DNA of 10,085 nucleotides from an uncultured Fibrobacter sp. (GCA_947306025.1 CAMZFJ010000035.1:1-10085), one strand, 5' to 3'. Shown: positions 1-6,280, counted from the stretch's first letter. Notes: a model not told the origin generated them from the letters alone. Numbers and translations are program-made.

Positions 1-58
1 GCGAGGATGACTGCGAGAAACAATGGGTTCCCTCCCTTCGGTCGAGAACGACGAATAT
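1..58. other. Left-edge non-coding sequence, possible dispersed intergenic repeat
   Basis: No gene is visible here. Read on the minus strand, the segment has a CGTCGTTCTCGACCGAAGGG-type stretch followed by GCAGTCATCCTCGC at the very edge. This resembles the GTCATCCTGAGCGAAGCGAAGGATCC family of short intergenic repeats seen in many bacterial genomes. Only one diverged copy and part of a possible second are inside the window, so the assignment is tentative. Confidence 0.25.
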
Positions 59-87
59 AAAAAGAAGGCGGGCCGCAGCCCGTCTTC
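59..87 (-). terminator. Rho-independent terminator of lipoprotein cassette A
   Basis: Positions 64-73 pair with 78-87 to form a 10-bp stem containing one G-U pair, closed by a 4-base loop (74-77). Read on the minus strand, the hairpin is followed at once by five T residues (A59-A63 on the plus strand). It lies 44 bp past the stop codon of the lipoprotein gene ending at 131. Its sequence is closely related to the terminator at 7371-7402 behind the second cassette. Confidence 0.85.
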
Positions 88-99
88 CGTCCCTCTTTA

Positions 100-110
100 T
101 CCTCCTTACA
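100..110 (-). repeat. TGTAAGGAGGA copy after lipoprotein A (orphan SD-like)
   Basis: On the minus strand this reads TGTAAGGAGGA, identical to the ribosome-binding region of both regulator genes (2798-2808 and 10073-10083) and to the copy at 7406-7416. Here it lies between the lipoprotein stop codon and the terminator, and no start codon follows at a usable distance. It therefore looks like a cassette-boundary repeat and not a working ribosome-binding site. Confidence 0.6.
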
Positions 111-130
111 CACAAGCAGAGGGATCTAAC

Positions 131-1951
131 TTAATTTTTGATGCAGCGAACAGCAGCAGATTTATACGGAGCATAAGGACTATTATCATACGCACCTTGC
201 TCCATTCTTTCCACAAAGCCATGCACAACCGACATACCAAAGCTAAAGCCCGAGTCACGTGTATTAAACATTTCCAACGCATACAAAGGCACATCCGCTA
301 AAATAAACTCATTGGTGTACATAAAGCTTTTAAAATACACAAAACGAAGTTCTTCAACAACACTAGCGTTAACCCATCCATTCAAATCAAAGCCAGTAGC
401 AGCAGCATCATAAAGTGCAGGCAAAACATCATTCTGATCAACACCATAACGTTCACCCATATTTTGCAATAAAATCTTCCAATCTTCAAATGTCGGGATT
501 CTCCAACCATCTGGGCAAACACCTTGATACGCATTTTTATTAGACGGCGTAATATAATCCGTATAGTTCCATGTCCATGATTTCTGAGAATACCCTTCAG
601 ACGAATCCGATTTTACAAAATACGTCGTGTCCCCCAAAGAGCCAACAGAATACATTTTTATATCTTCGGCCCCAATATTCATAGCGGCCTTCCACTGATA
701 CTCACGCCCATACATACTGCAATTCGCATCATCAAAATTTTCCCGGTAACAATATACATTTCCAGACAAATTCGCCTTCAGCGAGCTATCAATGCTCAAA
801 GATGTCGTATCCACGAAATCCAGATTCTCCGCCATCCAGGTTTGCGAAACATAGCCCCAATTATACGTCACAGTCTTATAACTTTTGCCATCACGTCCAT
901 CAGTCATAGAACCCATGGCATGTTCAATCGTCTTAAATCCCAACGTCCACTTCCCTGAGTGACAAACAATGGCCACTTTACCAGCCCCAACATTAATTTC
1001 TGCTACAGCATTTTCACGAGCATCAGTACAACGACCTAAACTATCCACTCGCGCCAAGTAACCAACTTTATAATCTATCATTTTCTTCGAATTCAAATAA
1101 TATTGTTCCAACATTTCTCCACGACCTGTAAACAATTTCTTTGGAGCAGCATAAACGAGCATAGGAGCCATCGTTCCAAGATTAGAACGCATAGCACGTT
1201 CATTCATTCGGATTAACTCATTCACATAAGCCAGTTCTGAATTTTCGTCATATGAATTTTCGAATCTGCCTAAATCGTTGTATATTCCAAGGTATTCAAG
1301 GATTTCACGTTCAGCCATTTCACTCGCTTCGGCAAAAGATTTTCCTTCAGCAAAATATTTCTGCAATAAAGGAATTTTCCATGTAGTCAGCGAACTGACA
1401 CTTATTTTCTTCACATTTCGCAAATCCACGATAGCGTTCAGCTCTTGCGAATACAGACGCCCACGCGAACTGTCTATCACACTCGCAGGCTTATATGCAT
1501 TTTCTCCATAGAACACACCACGTTCAAGACAACCTTCCTGATAGCACGAATCCAAAGTTTCAACAATCACATACGGACTATTCAGCGAAAGCTTTTCAAA
1601 CGCAAAGTGACCTTCGTCATTATCAACGGTATCGACAAACGAACGCCCTGTTTTTTCAAGCGTCAAGGAATCGAGTTCATAGACCGTCACGAAGGTCCCT
1701 TTAGAAGCAAGCGCGAGTACAGAACTTTCAGACACGGCAGAATCAAATGCAAACGCCGAATCTGCGACTTTCAAAAGTTTCGGATAAACATCGCCTAAGC
1801 GGCCAGCCAAGGCGTAGTAACCCTGTTCTTCGGCGGCACCGCCATGAGCACCGTTCATCGGAGAATTGTCTTCGGAGCAGGCTGCGAACACAAAGGCGAG
1901 CAGCATCGCCATTTTGCAGACAAATTGTCCGCTTATTTTTGAATAATTCAT
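131..1951 (-). CDS. FISUMP-domain surface lipoprotein A
   Basis: Predicted 606-residue lipoprotein of unknown function. Residues 1-25 are a lipoprotein signal peptide ending in the lipobox FAAC (Cys25). Residues about 45-135 look like a carboxypeptidase-regulatory-like beta sandwich (NDEGHFAFEKLSLNSPY). A mainly helical middle follows. Residues 350-606 are the F. succinogenes major paralogous (FISUMP, TIGR02145) domain, with DGRDGKSYKTV (351-361), TWMAENL (371-377), CPDGWRIPT (479-487) and a terminal VRCIKN. Members of this family are abundant in Fibrobacter; no biochemical role is established that I know of. Cysteines spread through the mature part (136, 141, 308, 330, 401, 411, 479, 603) suggest disulfides outside the cytoplasm. 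The ATG has an AGGAGG site whose upstream end overlaps the regulator's TAG stop, so coupling with the preceding regulator gene is likely. A terminator follows at 59-87. The product may be inner- or outer-membrane anchored; the residues after Cys25 (SED) do not settle this. Confidence 0.93.
   Translation of the reverse strand: MNYSKISGQFVCKMAMLLAFVFAACSEDNSPMNGAHGGAAEEQGYYALAGRLGDVYPKLLKVADSAFAFDSAVSESSVLALASKGTFVTVYELDSLTLEKTGRSFVDTVDNDEGHFAFEKLSLNSPYVIVETLDSCYQEGCLERGVFYGENAYKPASVIDSSRGRLYSQELNAIVDLRNVKKISVSSLTTWKIPLLQKYFAEGKSFAEASEMAEREILEYLGIYNDLGRFENSYDENSELAYVNELIRMNERAMRSNLGTMAPMLVYAAPKKLFTGRGEMLEQYYLNSKKMIDYKVGYLARVDSLGRCTDARENAVAEINVGAGKVAIVCHSGKWTLGFKTIEHAMGSMTDGRDGKSYKTVTYNWGYVSQTWMAENLDFVDTTSLSIDSSLKANLSGNVYCYRENFDDANCSMYGREYQWKAAMNIGAEDIKMYSVGSLGDTTYFVKSDSSEGYSQKSWTWNYTDYITPSNKNAYQGVCPDGWRIPTFEDWKILLQNMGERYGVDQNDVLPALYDAAATGFDLNGWVNASVVEELRFVYFKSFMYTNEFILADVPLYALEMFNTRDSGFSFGMSVVHGFVERMEQGAYDNSPYAPYKSAAVRCIKN
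1881..1930 (-). repeat. 50-bp identical repeat, signal-peptide copy A
   Basis: This stretch encodes most of the lipoprotein signal peptide (residues about 8-24) and is identical base for base to 9154-9203 in lipoprotein B. The flanking bases differ at both ends (1880 versus 9153; 1931 versus 9204). The adjoining mature sequences are strongly diverged, so the identity, which includes silent positions, is notable. It could be a site of gene conversion or of recent cassette exchange. Confidence 0.9.
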
Positions 1952-1963
1952 GGTTTCCTCCTA
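1952..1963 (-). promoter_or_regulatory. Shine-Dalgarno overlapping the upstream stop codon (coupling site, cassette A)
   Basis: Read on the minus strand the junction is CTAGGAGGAAACCATG. The regulator's TAG stop supplies the first bases of TAGGAGG, and the lipoprotein ATG follows nine bases after the stop. A ribosome terminating on the regulator would sit on the next ribosome-binding site, which favours translational coupling. Confidence 0.75.
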
Positions 1964-2794
1964 GTCCTTTTTATTTAAACTTTTGTTCGTCATCGGGAAG
2001 AACTGCACGTTCAAACGATAGACCTCGTCTGTTGCAGGTTCACGCGTCGCAATCGCGATGATTTCTTTACGGAACTCGGCAATTTTCTGCACGATTTCGT
2101 CGTAAGCTCCACGCGTGATACCAAGCGTAAGGCCCGAGAAATGGCGTTCATCTTGCGGAACGTTTTCAATGGCATCGAGAGCAAATTCGCCCATTTGATG
2201 ATGCAATCCACGAACGGCAAGCGGCGTAATATTCATAGGACCAGTAGTCACAACTTTATCAGTTTGTGCGTAATTACCGTCTTTATCTTTTTTGAGCAGG
2301 TCCGCCTTGACCAAGAAATTAAGCGATTCAGAAACTTCTGCGGCTGTAACTTCGGGGCGGCAAGCATGAGCAAGCGCAAGCGGCTTTGCGCCAGGCATAG
2401 CTGGAGCAAGTTCACGAAGCACCGGATTTTTCCAGTCTTCAAAAAAGCGGAATGACTCACCTTCCAAGATTTTCGATTTATGAGCATCGGCAATCGAGAC
2501 CATCTTGCTGAACGCAGCACGTTTTTCGGCATCGTTCTTTGCGTGGTCAAACTTGACCATTTCGACAAAGAAGTCGCATTCGAATTCAGCAAGATGCATG
2601 GAACGCGCCGTACGAACCGCAGCTTCCTCGCTCAAGTTGAAGCGACCTTCGCTCACATATTTAAGGTAAACCGGCGACGAGAACCCCGCCGCAGTAGCAA
2701 ATTCCTGCCAGCTAAACACAGATTTGGCCTTTCGATCGGCGTAGTAATCTGCGATATACTGGCGGTAGTCCGTATATTCAAGTATATCTTTCAT
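1961..2794 (-). CDS. TIGR02147/DUF4423 family putative regulator A
   Basis: A 277-residue cytoplasmic protein of the TIGR02147 family (DUF4423), a paralogue family described from F. succinogenes and annotated only as putative DNA-binding regulators. Residues about 27-68 (SWQEFATAAGFSSPVYLKYV onward) resemble an XRE-like helix-turn-helix. Residues about 137-185, with ACRPEVTAAEVSESLNFLVK and then DGNYAQTDK, look like a winged helix-turn-helix. The C-terminal signature YRLNVQFFPMT (259-269) is typical of the family. There is no signal peptide or membrane segment. It starts at an ATG seven bases after AAGGAGG; a promoter fits at 2844-2872. It is the first gene of a two-gene operon with the lipoprotein that starts 9 bp downstream. 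Its closest relative in the window is the regulator at 9239-10069, similar along the full length. Regulation of its own operon or of the palindromes at 3064-3310 is an inference only. Confidence 0.92.
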   Translation of the reverse strand: MKDILEYTDYRQYIADYYADRKAKSVFSWQEFATAAGFSSPVYLKYVSEGRFNLSEEAAVRTARSMHLAEFECDFFVEMVKFDHAKNDAEKRAAFSKMVSIADAHKSKILEGESFRFFEDWKNPVLRELAPAMPGAKPLALAHACRPEVTAAEVSESLNFLVKADLLKKDKDGNYAQTDKVVTTGPMNITPLAVRGLHHQMGEFALDAIENVPQDERHFSGLTLGITRGAYDEIVQKIAEFRKEIIAIATREPATDEVYRLNVQFFPMTNKSLNKKD

Positions 2795-2797
2795 TTT

Positions 2798-2808
2798 TCC
2801 TCCTTACA
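2798..2808 (-). repeat. TGTAAGGAGGA copy serving as regulator A ribosome-binding site
   Basis: Reads TGTAAGGAGGA on the minus strand, with the start codon of regulator A three bases after it (at 2792-2794). The core AAGGAGG is a near-perfect Shine-Dalgarno at good spacing and fixes this start. The same 11-mer occurs before regulator B and behind both lipoprotein genes, so it frames each cassette. Confidence 0.8.
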
Positions 2809-2843
2809 CTCGATCTCTTTCCGGATCGACTGTAGATATTCCA

Positions 2844-2872
2844 AATATAATTTCAATCTTTCTAAAAATCAA
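2844..2872 (-). promoter_or_regulatory. Predicted sigma70-type promoter of cassette A
   Basis: On the minus strand there is TTGATT (plus-strand 2867-2872), a 17-bp spacer, then TATATT (2844-2849). The predicted transcription start is near 2837, giving a leader of about 43 bases before the regulator ATG. The leader contains a small inverted repeat (CGATC at 2811-2815 against GATCG at 2824-2828). The call rests on hexamer match and spacing; the surrounding DNA is A+T-rich, so false matches are possible. Confidence 0.6.
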
Positions 2873-2894
2873 CAGTTTTACAATATAAAAGTTT

Positions 2895-2910
2895 ATTTTT
2901 ATGTAAAATT
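2895..2910. promoter_or_regulatory. Degenerate member of the ACGT palindrome family
   Basis: ATTTTTATGTAAAATT differs from the perfect palindrome at 3295-3310 by one central base (C to T) and one outer base. Its centre (2902.5) lies about 65 bp upstream of the predicted transcription start of cassette A, a position often used by activators that contact the polymerase alpha subunit. It may be an operator near the promoter, or chance in A+T-rich DNA. Confidence 0.35.
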
Positions 2911-3041
2911 TCAAAGATTTTTATCGAGTTTTAAAATTTCTATGATTTTAACAATATGAATTAGAATATTTAAAACGCAATGAGAAATACGCCGGAAAAA
3001 TGCGAGATTGCGCAAAAGTCGCACAAACAACGGTTTCCCAC

Positions 3042-3069
3042 ACCAAAAATCCGCTTTTGGTCGTTTTTT
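3042..3069 (+). other. Weak A/T-rich hairpin followed by a T-run
   Basis: ACCAAAA (3042-3048) pairs with TTTTGGT (3055-3061) across a 6-base loop, and six T residues begin at 3064. The arrangement is terminator-like on the plus strand. No gene precedes it on that strand and the T-run is also half of a palindrome of the neighbouring array, so a terminator or the end of a small RNA is only a possibility. Confidence 0.2.
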
Positions 3070-3310
3070 ACGTAAAAAAGATTGTGAAAGGATTGTTTTT
3101 TACGTAAAACCTAGGACAAATTAACCAATTTTTAGGACAAAAGCCCGCAAAGCGACTCCAAACGCAGTTTTACGCACCCAAAACGAAGAGATTTCTTGGT
3201 AAAATCAGAAGAAAAGCTCATCAAGAACCCTTTTTCCATCAAAAAATTTCGAACAACATTAAAATTTTACGTAAGAAATCAAAAAATCACGGTTATTTTT
3301 ACGTAAAAAT
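3064..3310. promoter_or_regulatory. Array of TTTTACGTAAAA palindromes, two pairs at 32-bp spacing
   Basis: Four palindromic sites share an ACGT centre: TTTTTTACGTAAAAAA (3064-3079, perfect 16 bp); TTTTACGTAAAA (3098-3109, perfect 12 bp); TTACGTAA core (3267-3274) within ATTTTACGTAAGAAAT; and ATTTTTACGTAAAAAT (3295-3310, perfect 16 bp). The centres are 3071.5, 3103.5, 3270.5 and 3302.5, so both pairs are spaced exactly 32 bp (about three helical turns). A half site, GTTTTACG, lies at 3167-3174. Most of the array is between the propeller gene's terminator and the cassette A promoter. Symmetry and helical phasing suggest sites for a dimeric DNA-binding protein that can bridge or loop. The protein is unknown; the TIGR02147 regulator is one candidate. 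Confidence 0.6.
3112..3141 (+). repeat. Direct repeat TAGGACAAA, 21-bp period
   Basis: TAGGACAAA occurs at 3112-3120 and again at 3133-3141, one start being 21 bp (two helical turns) from the other. The pair lies just after the second ACGT palindrome. It could be a second operator type or a coincidence. Confidence 0.4.
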
Positions 3311-3322
3311 CGCCATTTTTGC

Positions 3323-3347
3323 AAAAAGCCGATGCTTCCGCACCGGC
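3323..3347 (-). terminator. Rho-independent terminator of the secreted propeller/VCBS gene
   Basis: GCCGATGC (3328-3335) pairs with GCACCGGC (3340-3347) in an 8-bp stem with one G-U pair. On the minus strand the loop reads GGAA, a stable GNRA tetraloop, and the hairpin is followed by five T residues (A3323-A3327 on the plus strand). It starts 30 bp past the stop codon at 3377 and should separate the propeller gene from cassette A. Confidence 0.88.
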
Positions 3348-3376
3348 TCAAAAACATCAAAGACTGTTATTGAGAA

Positions 3377-6037
3377 CTATTTCACCACGATAGAGCGAGA
3401 CTGCGAGCCCGCACGAATAATGAACTTACCACGGGACGGGAGTTCAAAGTTCACAGAATTGCCATTAGCGACCGTGCTGAAGATTTTCTTGCCCAACATG
3501 TTGAACACGATTACATTCGAACCGCTTTCAACGTTCGAAACAGAGACCTTTTGACCGCGGACAGAAACATCCATGGACGGAGCCTTGGGAACAACCGGAG
3601 CAACCTTCGGTTCTTCAATCGACTTTTCGGATGCGGACTTGGCGAGGAACGATATGTCCGAGACGGCCTTAACAGTTGTGTTAATACCTTCTTTATGATC
3701 TTTTGACGATATAACGTAGAATTTATGGCTCTTCTTATCCGCAAAAGCCCTATCCGCCTTGCCATCCCCATCAAAATCGCCAGTAAGAATAACTGGATTT
3801 TCAGAATATTTCAACCTTGACCAACACCCCTCCCGTCCATCAGGAAAGTTCTTCTCATAATTCAAGCTTCCATAAATATGCCACACTCCACTAGAAAGAT
3901 CCACCTGAACCAGATCATCTACGCCATCACCATCGAAATCACCAAGCACTGGCAGCATACCTTTACAAGAATCACATGGAGCGAAATTTTCAATGCGTTG
4001 AGTCTTTCCCCAATACATCGACGAGCAATTGCTCCAGAGTTCATCTGCATTTTTACAAGCCCGCTTCCATTGCCAAGTTAAATTTTTTTGACCGCCCAAC
4101 CGGCTTGAATAAGAAGACCATTGACCACTACTTGTTTTGTATATAGTACGATCTGTGATTCCATCACCATCAAAATCCCCCGGAACCACAATATCCGTGT
4201 TACTCACGCCATCCCAACGCCATCCCAGAGGAAATTTATCACCATAAGCATTTGTAAGAACAGCAAAATCATTTGACACACTTGAAAGAATACTCCAATA
4301 GGGGGCGCTATAGACAGCCCTATCCGCCTTGCCGTCTCCATCATAATCACCAACAATAGGGACATATGACGAATTCATACCACCCCATTGCCAGCCCCAT
4401 GGAATATACGGGAGACTAGACGGATCGCCAATTTCCTTTTCCTCTTTCTTCGCATCAACAGCATTACCATTCTTTTTCGCACTAGAACGGATATACCACT
4501 TTCCATTAACTTTATCAACTGCGCCAATGTCGGTCTTTCCATCGCCATCATAATCGCCCGCTATAACTACAAAATTAGAATCCATCTCTTCAATCATTTT
4601 TTTGCCATTAACAATATATCTTCCTGTACGGGTAGAACGAATATACCACCTGAAAGTCGAACGATCAACCGCGCCTAAATCAGTAATTCCATCACCATCG
4701 TAATCACCTGTAAAGTAATCAATATTCGTCCCAATTGCATCGCCCTCCGGAAACAGCAATCCTGAAGCCGGATAATATACGCGATTGGAATTCACCCCTC
4801 CATCGACCAGAACCCGCCACATCGCCCAATATCCACCTAAATTACATTTCGCATCAAGATTAGTATGACAAGAAATATTAAATCCATATTCATCATCCAA
4901 CACAGTCAATTCTCTTTTAAGAGCTTTTTGCGGATCAGCATTATCATTACGTCCATCTAGGTATGGAGCGCTAAACGATATTAAATACTTTCCATTTATC
5001 CAGCCATATTCATTGCCAGAAACGCCCATATTATGGATAAAGTTATAACCATAAGTTTTTAAATCATCATTATTTTCATAACCTACACGACGCCAATAGA
5101 TAAATTTTTTCGATCCATCCGATTCATCCATTTCAAATCTAACTATCCCGGTTGCTTCAGCCATATAACCAGCCAAGCACCACAGTTCCCAAACACGTCG
5201 CCCATTCCTATCAAAATTCAGCCTAACATCTCCAATGTGATAAAACGATTCGGAAAAAGATTTCCATTCCTTTTTCGGTTTTTCGCACTCTATCTTACTG
5301 TCACAAAAAAATATTACATCAGATTGGTCATAATCCAATTTAGTGAGATCTTTAGCAGCCGCATATTTAAAATCATTTTTGCGACTTTCACCTGTTCCCG
5401 ATTTAAACCACACCCTAAAATACCCATCCGGGTCCTTTACAACCGTTTGCTGAGCAATACTCAAACACCCCTTATCGCAATTCGAAGGAGCCTCAGTTCC
5501 AAGTACAAATTTAGGTGTACCATTTTCTACTTCATTTTCCCATCCCTTATTGGTATATTTAAAATACGGTCCTTGAATAAAATTAGACCTAGCCAAATAT
5601 ATTACATCATCATATCCCTTTTCAGCACCTGTATAAAGCATATACCAAAACCCATCATCGCCCTTTACAACCGACGGATTACAAGTGCCCATTTCTATCT
5701 CTGGATTCTTCACATGCATAACGACTCTCGGCGCCGACCAATGAACTCCATCTTTCGATGTTCGGTACCTAATGTGGTCCGCCGGCCAACCATTTACACC
5801 ATCATATATATAAGCAAGGTTATCCGAATCTTGCCCATTCGAACAATAAAATTGGTGATACGCTCCATTATAGTAAACAGTCGAAGGTGCGTAACCATAC
5901 TTTCCATGATTCTTATTTTTATAGTGTTGATCTAGCCCTTCCATTGGGAATGGCGTATACGCAAACATCGGAGCACTAGTCCATGCCATACACAGCGATA
6001 CAACAGTCAAAAGGACGGCTAATACTCTTTTGATCAT
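3377..6037 (-). CDS. Secreted five-bladed-propeller-like protein with VCBS/FG-GAP repeats and T9SS-type tail
   Basis: An 886-residue exported protein. Residues 1-22 are a Sec signal peptide without a convincing lipobox. Residues about 45-415 resemble the beta-fructosidase/GH43-type propeller (PSTVYYNGAYHQFY, NPSVVKGDDGFWYMLYTG, VVKDPDGYFRVWF). Residues 440-780 hold six repeats, each with a calcium-loop motif D(Y/F)DGDGxxD at 445, 495, 564, 621, 700 and 754, usually followed by a WYIRSS-like strand; this is the VCBS/FG-GAP type. A proline-containing linker leads to residues about 821-886, a beta domain ending in SIVVK, like C-terminal type IX secretion sorting domains. Cysteine pairs (187/191, 245/251, 390/398, 661/671, 688/691) fit an extracytoplasmic location. 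The usual catalytic Asp of the first propeller blade appears as Ala (YAPSTVYYNG), so glycosidase activity is uncertain. It starts at an ATG after AGGAGA and is transcribed alone. Confidence 0.9.
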   Translation of the reverse strand: MIKRVLAVLLTVVSLCMAWTSAPMFAYTPFPMEGLDQHYKNKNHGKYGYAPSTVYYNGAYHQFYCSNGQDSDNLAYIYDGVNGWPADHIRYRTSKDGVHWSAPRVVMHVKNPEIEMGTCNPSVVKGDDGFWYMLYTGAEKGYDDVIYLARSNFIQGPYFKYTNKGWENEVENGTPKFVLGTEAPSNCDKGCLSIAQQTVVKDPDGYFRVWFKSGTGESRKNDFKYAAAKDLTKLDYDQSDVIFFCDSKIECEKPKKEWKSFSESFYHIGDVRLNFDRNGRRVWELWCLAGYMAEATGIVRFEMDESDGSKKFIYWRRVGYENNDDLKTYGYNFIHNMGVSGNEYGWINGKYLISFSAPYLDGRNDNADPQKALKRELTVLDDEYGFNISCHTNLDAKCNLGGYWAMWRVLVDGGVNSNRVYYPASGLLFPEGDAIGTNIDYFTGDYDGDGITDLGAVDRSTFRWYIRSTRTGRYIVNGKKMIEEMDSNFVVIAGDYDGDGKTDIGAVDKVNGKWYIRSSAKKNGNAVDAKKEEKEIGDPSSLPYIPWGWQWGGMNSSYVPIVGDYDGDGKADRAVYSAPYWSILSSVSNDFAVLTNAYGDKFPLGWRWDGVSNTDIVVPGDFDGDGITDRTIYKTSSGQWSSYSSRLGGQKNLTWQWKRACKNADELWSNCSSMYWGKTQRIENFAPCDSCKGMLPVLGDFDGDGVDDLVQVDLSSGVWHIYGSLNYEKNFPDGREGCWSRLKYSENPVILTGDFDGDGKADRAFADKKSHKFYVISSKDHKEGINTTVKAVSDISFLAKSASEKSIEEPKVAPVVPKAPSMDVSVRGQKVSVSNVESGSNVIVFNMLGKKIFSTVANGNSVNFELPSRGKFIIRAGSQSRSIVVK

Positions 6038-6070
6038 ACATCTCTCCTATTTTGAGCAATATCAAAAGCA

Positions 6071-6081
6071 AGTATAGTATA
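6071..6081 (-). promoter_or_regulatory. Candidate -10 elements for the secreted propeller gene
   Basis: Two overlapping TATACT hexamers on the minus strand (plus-strand 6071-6076 and 6076-6081) lie 34-44 bp upstream of the ATG at 6037, downstream of an A/T-tract-rich stretch. I see no good -35 hexamer at 16-18 bp, so the element is only a candidate. The 243-bp divergent region 6038-6280 contains no gene. Confidence 0.35.
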
Positions 6082-6263
6082 TACAAAATTTTTTTCATGG
6101 TGTTTCATATATATTATTTATAATAAAACATTTTAAGCACAGCAATTGTAACAAAAAAAATATTCGATAGCAATCACGCATTTTTATACACAACTCCAAT
6201 ATCTTCCCTATTCACGTTGCCCTTCCATCGATTTTAAAAGGAGCAATTCAGCCGACATCCGTT

Positions 6264-6269
6264 TATACT
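6264..6269 (+). promoter_or_regulatory. Candidate -10 element placing the GSCFA mRNA start at or next to its ATG
   Basis: TATACT at 6264-6269 would put transcription start near 6276-6277, four or five bases before the ATG at 6281. No -35 match is evident. The only Shine-Dalgarno-like run, AAAAGGAG (6236-6243), is 37 bp from the ATG with no in-frame ATG, GTG or TTG nearer to it. Confidence 0.35.
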
Positions 6270-6280
6270 ATATTTTTTTC

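Noticed and set aside
2480..2959. A 159-codon plus-strand frame running out of regulator A into the intergenic region
   Set aside because: It begins inside the antisense of regulator A, and its extension runs through the predicted promoter; there is no ribosome-binding site.
2981..3076. A 31-codon plus-strand frame (MRNTPEKCEI onward) in the large intergenic region
   Set aside because: It has no Shine-Dalgarno, no recognisable features, and ends inside the first palindrome; more likely chance.
3064..3310. parS centromere-like cluster for chromosome partition
   Set aside because: The sites keep the ACGT centre but lack the G and C of TGTTTCACGTGAAACA, and no ParA/ParB or origin genes are nearby.
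3064..3310. CRISPR array
   Set aside because: Repeats are short palindromes with spacings of 32 and 167 bp, not a regular array of long direct repeats, and no cas gene is present.
5237..5935. A 232-codon open frame on the plus strand opposite the propeller gene
   Set aside because: It lies wholly antisense to a well-supported gene, has no ribosome-binding site or recognisable motif, and its Ile/Arg-rich product is typical of a reverse-strand shadow.
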